DNA of 64,000 nt, taken from the NCBI RefSeq assembly GCF_016481275.1, contig NZ_JAEMNW010000002.1, forward strand, positions 682,001 through 746,000, given 5' to 3'. The notes under the pieces are model-generated. The model saw nothing but the letters and a program-made list of their open reading frames with translations, was not told the DNA's origin and did not search any database. The stretch comes from Antrihabitans auranticaus. Lineage in GTDB: Bacteria; Actinomycetota; Actinomycetes; Mycobacteriales; Mycobacteriaceae. The position numbers were made by a program, and so were the translations under genes. Positions 52,741 through 63,410 of the stretch are shown here, piece after piece (position 1 is the stretch's first letter; each line of letters opens with the position of its first letter).

Positions 52741-53694
52741 ATGCTGCATTTGCGGGTCATAAGTACGGCCGAACTGACCGATGCGGTCGTCGAGATTCTC
52801 GATGGCAACGCCGGGGTGACCCACATCGTGGTCATCCGCGGCGCTGCCATTCGGCCCGATGGCGACGCGATTGCGGCGGACATCGCCCGCGAAGCTGCCA
52901 ACGAGGTCCTCGAAGCGATCGAAGCGCTCGGCATCAAGGAGTGCGGCGGAATCACGTTGCAACCGCTCGAGACAGTGATCTCCGAAGCGGCATACAAGGC
53001 GGAGAAAGATGCGCCGGGTGATCCGGACGAGTCGGTCGTGTGGGAGCAGTTGCTCGCGCGCACACGTGAAGAGTCCACTCTCTCGCTCACGTTTCTGGCG
53101 TTCCTGACGATCGCGTGTCTGCTGAGCGCGGTCGGTGTAGCGACGGATTCACCTGTGACGATCATGGGCGCGATGGTTGTGGGCCCGGAATTTGGGCCGC
53201 TCGCCGCGCTCGCAGTCGCGCTCTTCCGGCGGCAGTACTCCCTCGCGCGCCGGTCCATCATCGCGTTGGCCGTCGGCTTTCCCGTCGCGATGGTGGTCAC
53301 CCTGGGTGCGACGTTTGTTTGGGAATGGTTCGGCTGGATCACCCTGGAGTCGTTCCGGGAGATAGACCAGGTCGACTTCATCTACCAGGTCGGCCCATTT
53401 TCGTTCGTCGTCGCCCTTTTGGCCGGTGCTGCGGGCATGTTGTCCGTCGTCACGGCGAAGTCCGCGGCCTTGATCGGCGTGTTCATCTCCGTCACAACAG
53501 TCCCCGCCGCCGGGTTCGCCGTGGTCGCGGCGACGATCGGGGAGTGGCGAGTCGCCTTCGAGTCGGCTGGGCAGCTCGCCGTGAACCTCGCGGGCATCGT
53601 CATCGCCGGTGTAGCGGTACTTGTGCTGCGCCCGAGCCAGGGCTCGGACGAAGCGGTTACCTCACGGTTGCTGCACCATCCGTTCAAGTCGTAG
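52741..53694 (+). CDS. DUF389 membrane protein, 317 aa
   Basis: A cytoplasmic alpha/beta domain (about 1-115, LHLRVISTAELTDAVVEILDGNAGV) precedes about six helices. SPVTIMGAMVVGPEFGPLAALAVAL is the diagnostic DUF389 (TIGR00341) loop. The function is unknown; it resembles small transporters or channels. It lies 12 nt after aspS and may be co-transcribed. Confidence 0.88.
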   Translation: MLHLRVISTAELTDAVVEILDGNAGVTHIVVIRGAAIRPDGDAIAADIAREAANEVLEAIEALGIKECGGITLQPLETVISEAAYKAEKDAPGDPDESVVWEQLLARTREESTLSLTFLAFLTIACLLSAVGVATDSPVTIMGAMVVGPEFGPLAALAVALFRRQYSLARRSIIALAVGFPVAMVVTLGATFVWEWFGWITLESFREIDQVDFIYQVGPFSFVVALLAGAAGMLSVVTAKSAALIGVFISVTTVPAAGFAVVAATIGEWRVAFESAGQLAVNLAGIVIAGVAVLVLRPSQGSDEAVTSRLLHHPFKS

Positions 53695-53755
53695 CCGACT
53701 GTCCGGTTTGTCTTCGACTCGCTCCCGTTGCTCCCGGCGGGTACCTTGGATGCCG

Positions 53756-54916
53756 ATGAGCGCACTAGTGGCAGACCGCGCGGCAGGCGTTGTCGCGGCC
53801 GCCGAGCAACTGCTCGCACGACGGATGGGGGCACCGGTCAGGCTCGTAGAGCCGGTGGAACTCGGCGGCAGCGGCCGCACAACCGTCGTACGGGTGAGAG
53901 TGGCTGACAACACCTATTCACTTCCGCGAACGTTGATCGTGAAGCAGGTCCGGGAGACCGTTCCAGGCCGCAGCTGGCGCGCGGAACCCGGTGTGGCGAG
54001 CGTTGATTCGGCTTTCATCCGCGAAGCAGTCTCGTATCAGTTCGCGACGGCGCTGGCCCGGGAGCACCGGCCAGGACCGGACCTGATTGCGCAGGACTTC
54101 GATGCCCGGCTGCTGATCCTCACCGACCTCGGTGAGAGCACCCGGCTCACGACCCAGTTGCAGGCGCGCTCCGACGTTGCCGACATTTCGCTCATGGCAT
54201 TCGCGCAGGCCCTCGGGCGCTTGCACGCATCGACGGTGGGTAGGGAGTCCGATTTCGTCGCGCTCCTGCGCCGCGCGGAAGTTGCCCATCGCAGAGACGG
54301 AGTGACGACGCAAGCCATTTCGGCAATCGGCGCAGTGCCCGGGATGCTGCGTGAGCAGGTCGGGGTCGACGTTCCCGAGTCGGTGCTCGCGGTCGCGCAG
54401 AGTTGCCGGCAGCTGTTCGAGCGCGGCCGTTTTCGTGCCTTCAGTCCGTCCGATCTCTGCCCCGACAACGTGATCGTCAACGAGGACGGCGTGCGCTTCC
54501 TGGATTACGAGTGGGGCGGCTACCGCGATGCCACGCTCGATGTCGCGTACGCGCTCGTGTCGTTCCCAGGCTGCCTGTGCCATGTCGACATGCCCGCAGA
54601 CCGCGCTCGCGCGATGGTCGATGCCTGGCGCAGTGAGGTCGTCGGCGTCTGGCCGGCACTTGCCGACGAGGTGTACCTGGACCGCAAGATCCTGCATGCC
54701 CAGATGGCATGGGTCTGGTTGACGACCTACTGGTTCCTTCCCGAAAACCACTCCCGGTTCGCGGCGGCACGCGAGCATGGACTTTCGATCCCGCGGTCAC
54801 AGGCGCTGATCGCTCGGTGGGCGTTGCTCGAAGAGCGTGCGCGGACCGTCGGCGCCGACGACATCTCCGCTTTCGCGGGACGGGTCACCGACGCGCTCGA
54901 CCTCAAGTGGTCCTAA
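53756..54916 (+). CDS. aminoglycoside phosphotransferase-fold protein, 386 aa
   Basis: An APH/choline-kinase fold protein. The catalytic loop reads FSPSDLCPDNVIV (Asp233, Asn238), and the metal-binding Asp is in FLDYEWGGYRD (Asp250). The usual His before the catalytic Asp is replaced (S-P-S-D instead of H-x-D), a variant seen in several bacterial APH-like families. The substrate is unknown; antibiotic resistance should not be assumed. ATG 53756 lies 8 nt after a TACCTT -10-like hexamer, so a leaderless start is possible. Its stop overlaps the convergent sigma-factor stop by 3 nt. Confidence 0.8.
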   Translation: MSALVADRAAGVVAAAEQLLARRMGAPVRLVEPVELGGSGRTTVVRVRVADNTYSLPRTLIVKQVRETVPGRSWRAEPGVASVDSAFIREAVSYQFATALAREHRPGPDLIAQDFDARLLILTDLGESTRLTTQLQARSDVADISLMAFAQALGRLHASTVGRESDFVALLRRAEVAHRRDGVTTQAISAIGAVPGMLREQVGVDVPESVLAVAQSCRQLFERGRFRAFSPSDLCPDNVIVNEDGVRFLDYEWGGYRDATLDVAYALVSFPGCLCHVDMPADRARAMVDAWRSEVVGVWPALADEVYLDRKILHAQMAWVWLTTYWFLPENHSRFAAAREHGLSIPRSQALIARWALLEERARTVGADDISAFAGRVTDALDLKWS

Positions 54917-56172
54917 CCGTTGCGTTGCCGGGTCACACCGTTCAACTGCTCCAGCAAATAGGCACGCTCGACCACGTTTTCGGTCAGTAGCAGCGCCGAT
55001 TCGTATGCGGATTCGGCTTCCGCATACCTGCCGAGTTCGCGCAGGAAGTGCGCGCGGGATGCCTCGAAGTATCCGTAGCCGGCCAAAGCTGGTTCGCCCG
55101 CGAGTGCGTCGAGGAGCGCTAGCGCGGTCTCGGGTCCGGCGCTGAAGCCGACCGCGACCGCGTGGTTCAGATACACCACGGGTGACGGCCAGACGCGCAG
55201 CAACAGCTCGTACAAACCGGTGATCTCGCGCCAATCGGTGTCCTCCCACGTCGGTGCTTCGGCGTGGACCGCTGCGATGGCGGCCTGCAGGGTATAGCGA
55301 TCGGTACCCGGCAGCGCTTGCTTCACTAGGTCGATGCCTTCGGCGATCGCCGCCTGATTCCACCGTGTTCGGTCTTGTTCGGCGAGCAACAGCATCCGCC
55401 CGTCCTCGCCGGTTCGCGCGGCGCGCCGAGCGTCGGTCAGCAGAATCAGTGCGAGCAGACCGGTAACCGTCGTGTTGCCCGGTAGGAGGCCTGCCATCAT
55501 GCGGGCAAGTTGCAGCGCGATGTCGACGAGGTCGGCGCGAACGAGTGCGTCGCCCGAAGGCGCGGTATGGCCGGTCGTGAACAGCAGATGAATCACTGCA
55601 CAGATTGCATCGACGCGCTCGGGGAGTTCGCCGGCCGACGGGACCCGGTACGGAATCCGCGCGACAGCAATCTTCTTCTTCGCGCGCGTAATACGCGCTG
55701 CCATCGTCGACTCACTGATCAGAAACGCCCGTGCGACTTCGGGCGTCGTCACGCCGCAGACCAACCGCAGGGTGAGTGCAATCTGTGCATCCCTGGCCAG
55801 TGCGGGGTGACAGCACGTCGAGATCAGTCGCAGGCGGTCGTCGGGAATCGTGTCGATTCCGGCCAGTGCGATGTCAGCCGTGTCGTCGGTTTCGTCGTCG
55901 TCGACAAGGAGGGGGAGCCTGCGACGCAGAGTCATTTCGCGGCGCAACAGGTCCAGTCCTGCGCGATGTGCGACGGTCGTCAGCCACGCCGCGGGATTCG
56001 ATGGGACACCGTTGCGAGCCCAATCGGTCAGGGCCTTCGCATATGCGTCTTGAACGCATTCCTCGGCAAGGTCGATATTGCGCGTCAGGCGCACCGTCGA
56101 CGCGAGCACGAATGCCCACTCTCGACGATGCGCCTCGGCAACGGCCTCCGTGACTTCAGCAGTGTTGGGCAC
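54913..56172 (-). CDS. ECF42-type RNA polymerase sigma factor (module B), 419 aa
   Basis: Sigma region 2 (about 20-85, STVRLTRNIDLAEECVQDAYAKALTDW and PAAWLTTVAHRAGLDLLRR) and region 4 (about 115-175, ALTLRLVCGVTTPEVARAFLISESTMAARITRAKKKI) lie at the N-terminus. The 230-residue DUF6596/TPR-like C-terminal domain identifies the ECF42 group. No anti-sigma factor is nearby; in this group the C-terminal extension is thought to regulate activity. It starts 12 nt after a DGPF/YCII gene whose promoter matches the ECF42 consensus, so it is probably autoregulated. It is a paralogue of the sigma at 56621. Confidence 0.9.
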   Translation of the reverse strand: MPNTAEVTEAVAEAHRREWAFVLASTVRLTRNIDLAEECVQDAYAKALTDWARNGVPSNPAAWLTTVAHRAGLDLLRREMTLRRRLPLLVDDDETDDTADIALAGIDTIPDDRLRLISTCCHPALARDAQIALTLRLVCGVTTPEVARAFLISESTMAARITRAKKKIAVARIPYRVPSAGELPERVDAICAVIHLLFTTGHTAPSGDALVRADLVDIALQLARMMAGLLPGNTTVTGLLALILLTDARRAARTGEDGRMLLLAEQDRTRWNQAAIAEGIDLVKQALPGTDRYTLQAAIAAVHAEAPTWEDTDWREITGLYELLLRVWPSPVVYLNHAVAVGFSAGPETALALLDALAGEPALAGYGYFEASRAHFLRELGRYAEAESAYESALLLTENVVERAYLLEQLNGVTRQRNG

Positions 56173-56184
56173 GGAGAAGTGGGG

Positions 56185-56526
56185 CTACGGTTCGAACACC
56201 ATGACGGGCCGGACTTCGACCCCACCGAAGCGTGCGGGAACCTGCTTCGCGACCTCGATCGCGGCGTCGAGATCGACCGCTTCGATAAGGTAGTAGCCGC
56301 CGAGCGCTTCCTTCGCTTCCGCGAACGGAGCGTCCGTGACCTCGGTCCCGTTCGCGCGGATCGAGGTCGCCGTCATGGTCGGCTGCAGCGCATTGCCGCC
56401 GACGACCGCGTCGGCGAACTTCTCACCGAATTCCACGTGCGCCTGCGTAATTTCCGACCAGGCTTCCTGCCCGCCCTCTGCGTAGGCTGCTTCGCTTTCG
56501 TAGATCAACACCAGGTACTGCGCCAT
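56185..56526 (-). CDS. YCII/DGPF-family protein (module B), 113 aa
   Basis: A ferredoxin-like fold protein of the YciI family (MAQYLVLIYESEAAYAEGG). The DGPF signature is altered to DAPF in EVTDAPFAEAKEALGGYYLIEAVDLDAAIEVAKQVPA. DGPF proteins are the usual genomic partners of ECF42 sigma factors, but their biochemical role is not established. AAGGAG lies 6 nt before the ATG. The gene is preceded by an ECF42-like promoter and followed 12 nt later by the sigma gene. Confidence 0.85.
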   Translation of the reverse strand: MAQYLVLIYESEAAYAEGGQEAWSEITQAHVEFGEKFADAVVGGNALQPTMTATSIRANGTEVTDAPFAEAKEALGGYYLIEAVDLDAAIEVAKQVPARFGGVEVRPVMVFEP

Positions 56527-56577
56527 GACCGTCTCCTTGTCTTCGGGGTCCGCCGATCGGGCCGCCGTATCAATCCC

Positions 56578-56604
56578 GACGAACGGCGAACGCCTGAATC
56601 GACA
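56578..56604 (-). promoter_or_regulatory. ECF42-type promoter of module B
   Basis: Read on the minus strand: -35 TGTCGA (56604-56599), a 17-bp spacer (starting TTCAGGC), and -10 CGTC (56581-56578). It agrees with the ECF42 consensus as I recall it from Streptomyces (TGTCGA in the -35 and CGA/TC in the -10 region) and with two other promoters in this window. Confidence 0.72.
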
Positions 56605-56620
56605 GCCTTCGGAAAAATTT

Positions 56621-57898
56621 TCATTCGCCCGCGTCGCCCAGCGCACGTGCCCGGTCGAGAAGCAGCGTTCGCTCTCTTTCGTTGCGGGTCAAGTCCGCTG
56701 CTCGCTCGAATTCGGCGCGAGCTTCGGGCGCCCGCCCAAGCTTCGCGAGCAGGTCACCGCGGACACTCGGCAGCAGGTGATAGCCCTTCAGAGACGAGAT
56801 GTCGACCAACTGGTCGACGACCGCCAACCCGGCAGCGGGACCGTACGCCATCGACAGCGCAACCGCCCGATTCAGCTCGATGATCGGCGATGGTTCGAGC
56901 TCGGCAAGCTCTTCGTACAAGGAGGCGATGCGGTGCCAATCCGTCTCTTCTGGCGTCCGGGCGCGCGCATGGCAGGCCGCGAGGGCGGCCTGCAGGGTGT
57001 ATTTGCCGCGCGGCCCGGCAGCTTCGGCACGCTCGAGCGCGGCAAGCCCACGACCGATCTGCATCCTGTCCCATTTGCCGCGGTTCTGTTCGAGCAGCAA
57101 GACGGGCTCGCCGGTCGAGCTCGTCCGAGCCGCGGTCCGCGATGCCTGAATCTCCATCAGCGCGACCATGCCGTGGACTTCAGGTTCACCGGGCATCAGG
57201 CCCGCCAGGATCCGGCCGATTCGCAATGCCTCCGCGCAGAGTTCCGGTCGCATCCAGTCATCACCAGCTGTGGCCGAATAGCCCTCGTTGAAGACGAGAT
57301 AGATCGCCTCGAGAACCGATCCCAGCCGCTGTGGAAGTTCGGCCCGCTCCGGAACCTCGAACGGCACCTTCGCCTCCGCGAGCGTCTTCTTGGCGCGGAC
57401 GATCCGTTGCGCCACAGTCGCTTCCGAAACGAGGAAAGCTCGTGCGATCTCGCCGGTCTTGAGCCCGCCGAGCAACTTCAGGGTCAGCGCGACCCGCGCC
57501 TCGGTCGACAGCAGCGGGTGACACGACACGAACATCAGCCGCAGCAGGTCGTCTTCGATGTGGTCGTCGAGCGTGAGGTCGAATTCCTGTGCATTCTGCT
57601 CTATTTCGAGGTCGTGCGCGATTTCGACCTGCTTGCGCTCGAGCCGTTCCTGCCTGCGGAACCGATCGATGGCGCGGCGTTTCGAGATCGCCATGAGCCA
57701 CGCACCTGGATTGCGGGGGACACCCGATTCCGGCCACTGTTCGAGCGCTGCCACGAGCGCGTCCTGAGCGAGTTCCTCGGCGAGTCCGACGTCGTGAACC
57801 ATCCGCGTGAGGCCCGCGATGAGCCGCGCCGACTCGATGCGCCAAACCGCCTCGATACTCGCGTGTGCGTCAGCGGTCCGTTCGTGGGTAGCCGTCAC
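56621..57898 (-). CDS. ECF42-type RNA polymerase sigma factor (module A), 425 aa
   Basis: Region 2 (IEAVWRIESARLIAGLTRMVHDVGLAEELAQDALVAALEQWP) and region 4 (ALTLKLLGGLKTGEIARAFLVSEATVAQRIVRAKKTL) precede the DUF6596/TPR-like extension, as in the module B sigma. GTG 57898 gives the family-like N-terminus (VTATHERTADAHASIEAVW); GTG 57916 is an alternative. Both lie in a strong hairpin just after the YCII gene stop. It is probably autoregulated through the ECF42-type promoter upstream of that YCII gene. The 94-nt gap after its stop contains the module B promoter. Confidence 0.9.
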   Translation of the reverse strand: MTATHERTADAHASIEAVWRIESARLIAGLTRMVHDVGLAEELAQDALVAALEQWPESGVPRNPGAWLMAISKRRAIDRFRRQERLERKQVEIAHDLEIEQNAQEFDLTLDDHIEDDLLRLMFVSCHPLLSTEARVALTLKLLGGLKTGEIARAFLVSEATVAQRIVRAKKTLAEAKVPFEVPERAELPQRLGSVLEAIYLVFNEGYSATAGDDWMRPELCAEALRIGRILAGLMPGEPEVHGMVALMEIQASRTAARTSSTGEPVLLLEQNRGKWDRMQIGRGLAALERAEAAGPRGKYTLQAALAACHARARTPEETDWHRIASLYEELAELEPSPIIELNRAVALSMAYGPAAGLAVVDQLVDISSLKGYHLLPSVRGDLLAKLGRAPEARAEFERAADLTRNERERTLLLDRARALGDAGE

Positions 57899-57916
57899 AA
57901 ATAGGAGGCTACCCAC
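57884..57916 (-). promoter_or_regulatory. 10-bp stem hairpin over the module A sigma start
   Basis: GTGGGTAGCC and GGCTACCCAC form a perfect 10-bp stem with a 13-nt loop, starting 5 nt after the YCII gene stop. One candidate start codon (57916) opens the stem and the other (57898) lies in the loop. It may attenuate transcription or translation so that less sigma than YCII protein is made. Confidence 0.6.
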
Positions 57917-57921
57917 TCACA

Positions 57922-58284
57922 TCAGGCGAAGTCGGATCTCTCGCCGACCGGCCGGACCTCTACATCGACCGACATCTCGCCGAACGCGTCGGTGAACCGG
58001 TATGCCCACTCGATTGCCTCGTCGCGCGAGTGGACGTCGATGATGATGAACCCGGCGATCACTTCCTTCGCCTCCGCGTATGGCCCGTCGGTGACGGTCC
58101 GGGTGCCGTTGGCATAGGTGATTTTGGTCCCGAACTTGGGATGCCGCAGCCCTTCCGCCGCGAGCAGCACTCCAGCTTTGGATGCTTCCCCGATGAAATC
58201 GTCCATTCGCTGCATGAACTCGGCGGGCGGCGGGTTGGCGGCGTCGAAGTAGACCTCTGTGTTGTGGACGATCATGTATCGCAT
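57922..58284 (-). CDS. YCII/DGPF-family protein (module A), 120 aa
   Basis: The family signature is TVTDGPYAEAKEVIAGFIIIDVHSRDEAIEWAYR, with DGPY for DGPF, after a YciI-like N-terminus (MRYMIVHNTEVYFDAANPPPAEFMQRMDDFIGEASKAG). Small, soluble ferredoxin-like fold. Its role with ECF42 sigma factors is unknown. A ribosome site AAGGAG lies about 6 nt before the ATG. An ECF42-type promoter lies 44 nt upstream. Confidence 0.86.
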   Translation of the reverse strand: MRYMIVHNTEVYFDAANPPPAEFMQRMDDFIGEASKAGVLLAAEGLRHPKFGTKITYANGTRTVTDGPYAEAKEVIAGFIIIDVHSRDEAIEWAYRFTDAFGEMSVDVEVRPVGERSDFA

Positions 58285-58327
58285 TTCGGCTCCTTCGGTT
58301 CGGTCGGGCGGGTGCCCTCACCTACCC

Positions 58328-58354
58328 GTCGAACGGGCGTGCCTGATTTCGACA
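58328..58354 (-). promoter_or_regulatory. ECF42-type promoter of module A
   Basis: Minus strand: -35 TGTCGA (58354-58349), 17-bp spacer, -10 CGAC (58331-58328). The spacer shares a TCAGGC block and a downstream CCGTTCG(A/T)CGG with module B. Confidence 0.72.
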
Positions 58355-58379
58355 GTCTCCCAAACGGTAACGTCGATAC

Positions 58380-59726
58380 GTGGCTGCAAGTGACGGAGAC
58401 GGGTTGTTCGAGGTGCCGGGTACCGCTCCGACCTCGACGGAAGGCATGCCGAGGTCTCGCCCCGACTCGCCGCTCGCTGTCCGGATGCGGCCCGCGAGTC
58501 TCGACGAAGTGGTCGGGCAAGACCATTTGCTCGGTGCGGGCGCGCCCCTACGCAGGCTCGTCGAAGGGTCCGGTGCAGCGTCTGTCCTGCTCTACGGTCC
58601 GCCGGGAACGGGTAAAACCACTCTGGCCTCCCTCATCTCCCATGCGACGGGCCGTCGCTTCGAGGCATTGTCGGCATTGTCGGCCGGAGTCAAAGAGGTG
58701 CGCGCCGTCATCGACCTGGCCCGCCGACGCATGACCGCGGGCGAGCAGACCGTGCTGTTCATCGACGAGGTTCATCGATTTTCCAAGACGCAGCAGGATG
58801 CGCTGCTCGCCGCGGTCGAGAACCGGATCGTGCTGCTCGTCGGCGCAACGACAGAGAACCCCTCGTTCTCGGTTGTGTCGCCTTTGCTTTCGAGGTCGTT
58901 GGTGCTGCAACTGCAGTCGCTCACCGAGGCGAACATTCGAACGTTGCTCGACCGGGCGATGCGGGACGAGCGTGGGCTGCGCGCTGAGTTCGACATCGCC
59001 GACGACGCCGTCGACCATATTGTGCGAATTGCGGCCGGTGATGCTCGACGTGCGCTGACGGCGTTGGAGGCGGCATCCGAGGCGGCCGCCGACGGCACCA
59101 TCACGCTGGAGTTGGTCGAGGCAAGCGTCGACAAGGCCGCGGTCCGGTACGACCGCGCGGGGGACCAGCACTACGACGTGATCAGTGCGTTCATCAAGTC
59201 GATGCGCGGCTCGGATGTCGATGCGGCACTGCATTACCTGGCGCGCATGATCACAGCTGGTGAAGACCCCCGGTTCATCGCGCGGCGGCTCGTGATTCTT
59301 GCCAGCGAAGACATTGGGATGGCGGACCCGACCGCCCTGCAGACCGCGACCGCTGCTGCGACCGCGGTCCAGCTGATCGGCATGCCCGAAGCGCAGCTTG
59401 CTTTGGCGCAGGCAACGATTCACCTCGCGACGGCGCCGAAATCGGGCGCTGTCATCGCTGCGCTCGGCAAGGCGATGGCCGACATCTCCGCAGGCAAAGC
59501 AGGGCTCGTTCCGCCGCACCTGCGGGACGGTCACTACGCCGGTGCGCAGAAGCTAGGTAACGCCGTCGGCTACAAGTACCCGCACGACAACCCCGATGGT
59601 GTTCTGCCGCAACAATATGCACCGGACGAACTGGTCGGCGTCGACTATTACCAGCCGACCGATCACGGCGTCGAGCGTGAAATCGGGCGGCGGGTCGAGA
59701 AGCTGCGGCGGATCGTCCGCGGCTGA
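58380..59726 (+). CDS. rarA: replication-associated recombination protein RarA (MgsA), 448 aa
   Basis: An AAA+ ATPase related to RuvB and clamp loaders. Walker A is GPPGTGKTT, Walker [11 protein letters not shown], sensor [10 protein letters not shown], and the C-terminal tetramerisation region has [16 protein letters not shown] and [11 protein letters not shown]. RarA acts at stalled replication forks. GTG 58380 sits 6 nt after a TAACGT -10-like hexamer (58368-58373), so the transcript is probably leaderless. The gene lies opposite the ECF42 modules and abuts the convergent hydrolase stop-to-stop. Confidence 0.94.
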   Translation: MAASDGDGLFEVPGTAPTSTEGMPRSRPDSPLAVRMRPASLDEVVGQDHLLGAGAPLRRLVEGSGAASVLLYGPPGTGKTTLASLISHATGRRFEALSALSAGVKEVRAVIDLARRRMTAGEQTVLFIDEVHRFSKTQQDALLAAVENRIVLLVGATTENPSFSVVSPLLSRSLVLQLQSLTEANIRTLLDRAMRDERGLRAEFDIADDAVDHIVRIAAGDARRALTALEAASEAAADGTITLELVEASVDKAAVRYDRAGDQHYDVISAFIKSMRGSDVDAALHYLARMITAGEDPRFIARRLVILASEDIGMADPTALQTATAAATAVQLIGMPEAQLALAQATIHLATAPKSGAVIAALGKAMADISAGKAGLVPPHLRDGHYAGAQKLGNAVGYKYPHDNPDGVLPQQYAPDELVGVDYYQPTDHGVEREIGRRVEKLRRIVRG

Positions 59727-60548
59727 CTAGCTCCCGAAGAAGCCGACAAGCGCCTGGGTGAACGGCTTCGGTTTGATCATGTGGCTCTGCTCGGGCACGA
59801 CGATCACCTGGGCGCCGGGAATTGCCGCGGCTGTGGCGTCGACCGCTTTGTGCAGTGCCGCAGGGCTTTTCGAGCCCGTGATCGCAGCGCACGGCATCGT
59901 GATCGACGCAGCGGCGTCGGCCGGTACGCGGGAGCCCGTGCGCGACAGGAAGCTGATGTCGTACGGGAGGGTATGCGCTGCAGCCAGATTCGCACGATAC
60001 GCCTTGCGCCAGAACACCTTCATGAAGAGCATGAAGGCATTCGGCACGCCGATGATGTCAACCATGAAGTACCGGACTGCATCCGCACGCCGATCCTCGG
60101 CGACCAATTTCTGCAGCTGTGGAAGCATATCGGCGGGATGTTTGCGATCCGTCTCGTCGACGACCACCAGCGGCGCCTCGAACAGCGCGAGCTTCGCCGG
60201 CGTCGAACCTTGCTGCACCGCGTACATGCTCAGGACCGCACCCGAGGAGATGCCGCAGACGAATGGCGAACCGCCTGCGACCGCCATGACCGCGTCCAGA
60301 TCTTCTATCTCGCGTTCCATCGCATACGGCGTCGTGTCCGTGCTCTCGCCGCGACCACGCCGGTCGTAGGCGTACACCGTGAAGTGCTGGGACAGCTCCG
60401 GCAGCAACGTCGGTGTAACGCCGGACTCCCGCCAGCACAGGGCGCCGTCGACGAGGACCAGCGCCGGACCGGTGCCTGCCTTCGTGTAGGCGATGGTCGT
60501 TCCGTCCCTGGACGTCGTCGTTCCGTCCGTCGATGGCACTGTCGGCAT
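59727..60548 (-). CDS. alpha/beta hydrolase, 273 aa
   Basis: A complete alpha/beta hydrolase: nucleophile elbow GISSGA (Ser in G-x-S-x-G), the oxyanion region after VLVDGALCWRESG, and the C-terminal catalytic His in VPEQSHMIKP. The N-terminus TVPSTDGTTTSRDGTTIAYTKAGTGPAL is common for lactonase/esterase-like members. Substrate unknown. Its stop codon directly abuts the rarA stop. The promoter upstream has the same TGTCGA-17-CGAC layout as both ECF42 modules, so it may be a regulon member. Confidence 0.85.
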   Translation of the reverse strand: MPTVPSTDGTTTSRDGTTIAYTKAGTGPALVLVDGALCWRESGVTPTLLPELSQHFTVYAYDRRGRGESTDTTPYAMEREIEDLDAVMAVAGGSPFVCGISSGAVLSMYAVQQGSTPAKLALFEAPLVVVDETDRKHPADMLPQLQKLVAEDRRADAVRYFMVDIIGVPNAFMLFMKVFWRKAYRANLAAAHTLPYDISFLSRTGSRVPADAAASITMPCAAITGSKSPAALHKAVDATAAAIPGAQVIVVPEQSHMIKPKPFTQALVGFFGS

Positions 60549-60596
60549 GTCCGTCTCCTCTGTTCGGTGGCAGCGTGGTCGTTCGCTCGACTACGC

Positions 60597-60642
60597 GTCG
60601 TCCGGCGAACCGCAATTTCGACAGGCCGAGAGAATTATTCTC
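60597..60642 (-). promoter_or_regulatory. ECF42-like promoter and palindrome before the hydrolase
   Basis: Minus strand: TGTCGA (60623-60618), 17-bp spacer, CGAC (60600-60597), 49 nt before the hydrolase ATG. Just upstream, GAGAATTATTCTC at 60630-60642 is a perfect 13-bp palindrome, unusually AT-rich for this genome, placed where an activator or UP-like element would bind. Confidence 0.6.
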
Positions 60643-60721
60643 CGCGAGGCCGTCACGGTCGATCTTGCGACTCGGCAACCTGAACAACGCGATCGGGCGC
60701 AATGGAGGTGCGGCTGCCCGG

Positions 60722-60727
60722 TAATCT
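60722..60727 (+). promoter_or_regulatory. -10 element TAATCT before alaS
   Basis: TAATCT ends 8 nt before GTG 60736, predicting a transcript with at most two leader bases; no Shine-Dalgarno is present. Confidence 0.45.
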
Positions 60728-60735
60728 GAATAATT

Positions 60736-63405
<2,670 letters not shown>

Positions 63406-63410
63406 GTTCC

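Noticed and set aside
50077-52962. 961-codon open frame antisense to aspS
   Set aside because: A shadow of aspS and the zinc peptidase; composition is unlike a real protein and no start signal is seen.
53756-54916. Aminoglycoside resistance gene
   Set aside because: The fold is shared by many kinases, the catalytic-loop His is missing and there is no mobile-element context.
58329-58345. TCGAACGGGCGTGCC near rarA considered as a LexA box
   Set aside because: Only the left half-site matches; the right half is GTGCCT, and the bases are better explained by the ECF42-like promoter.
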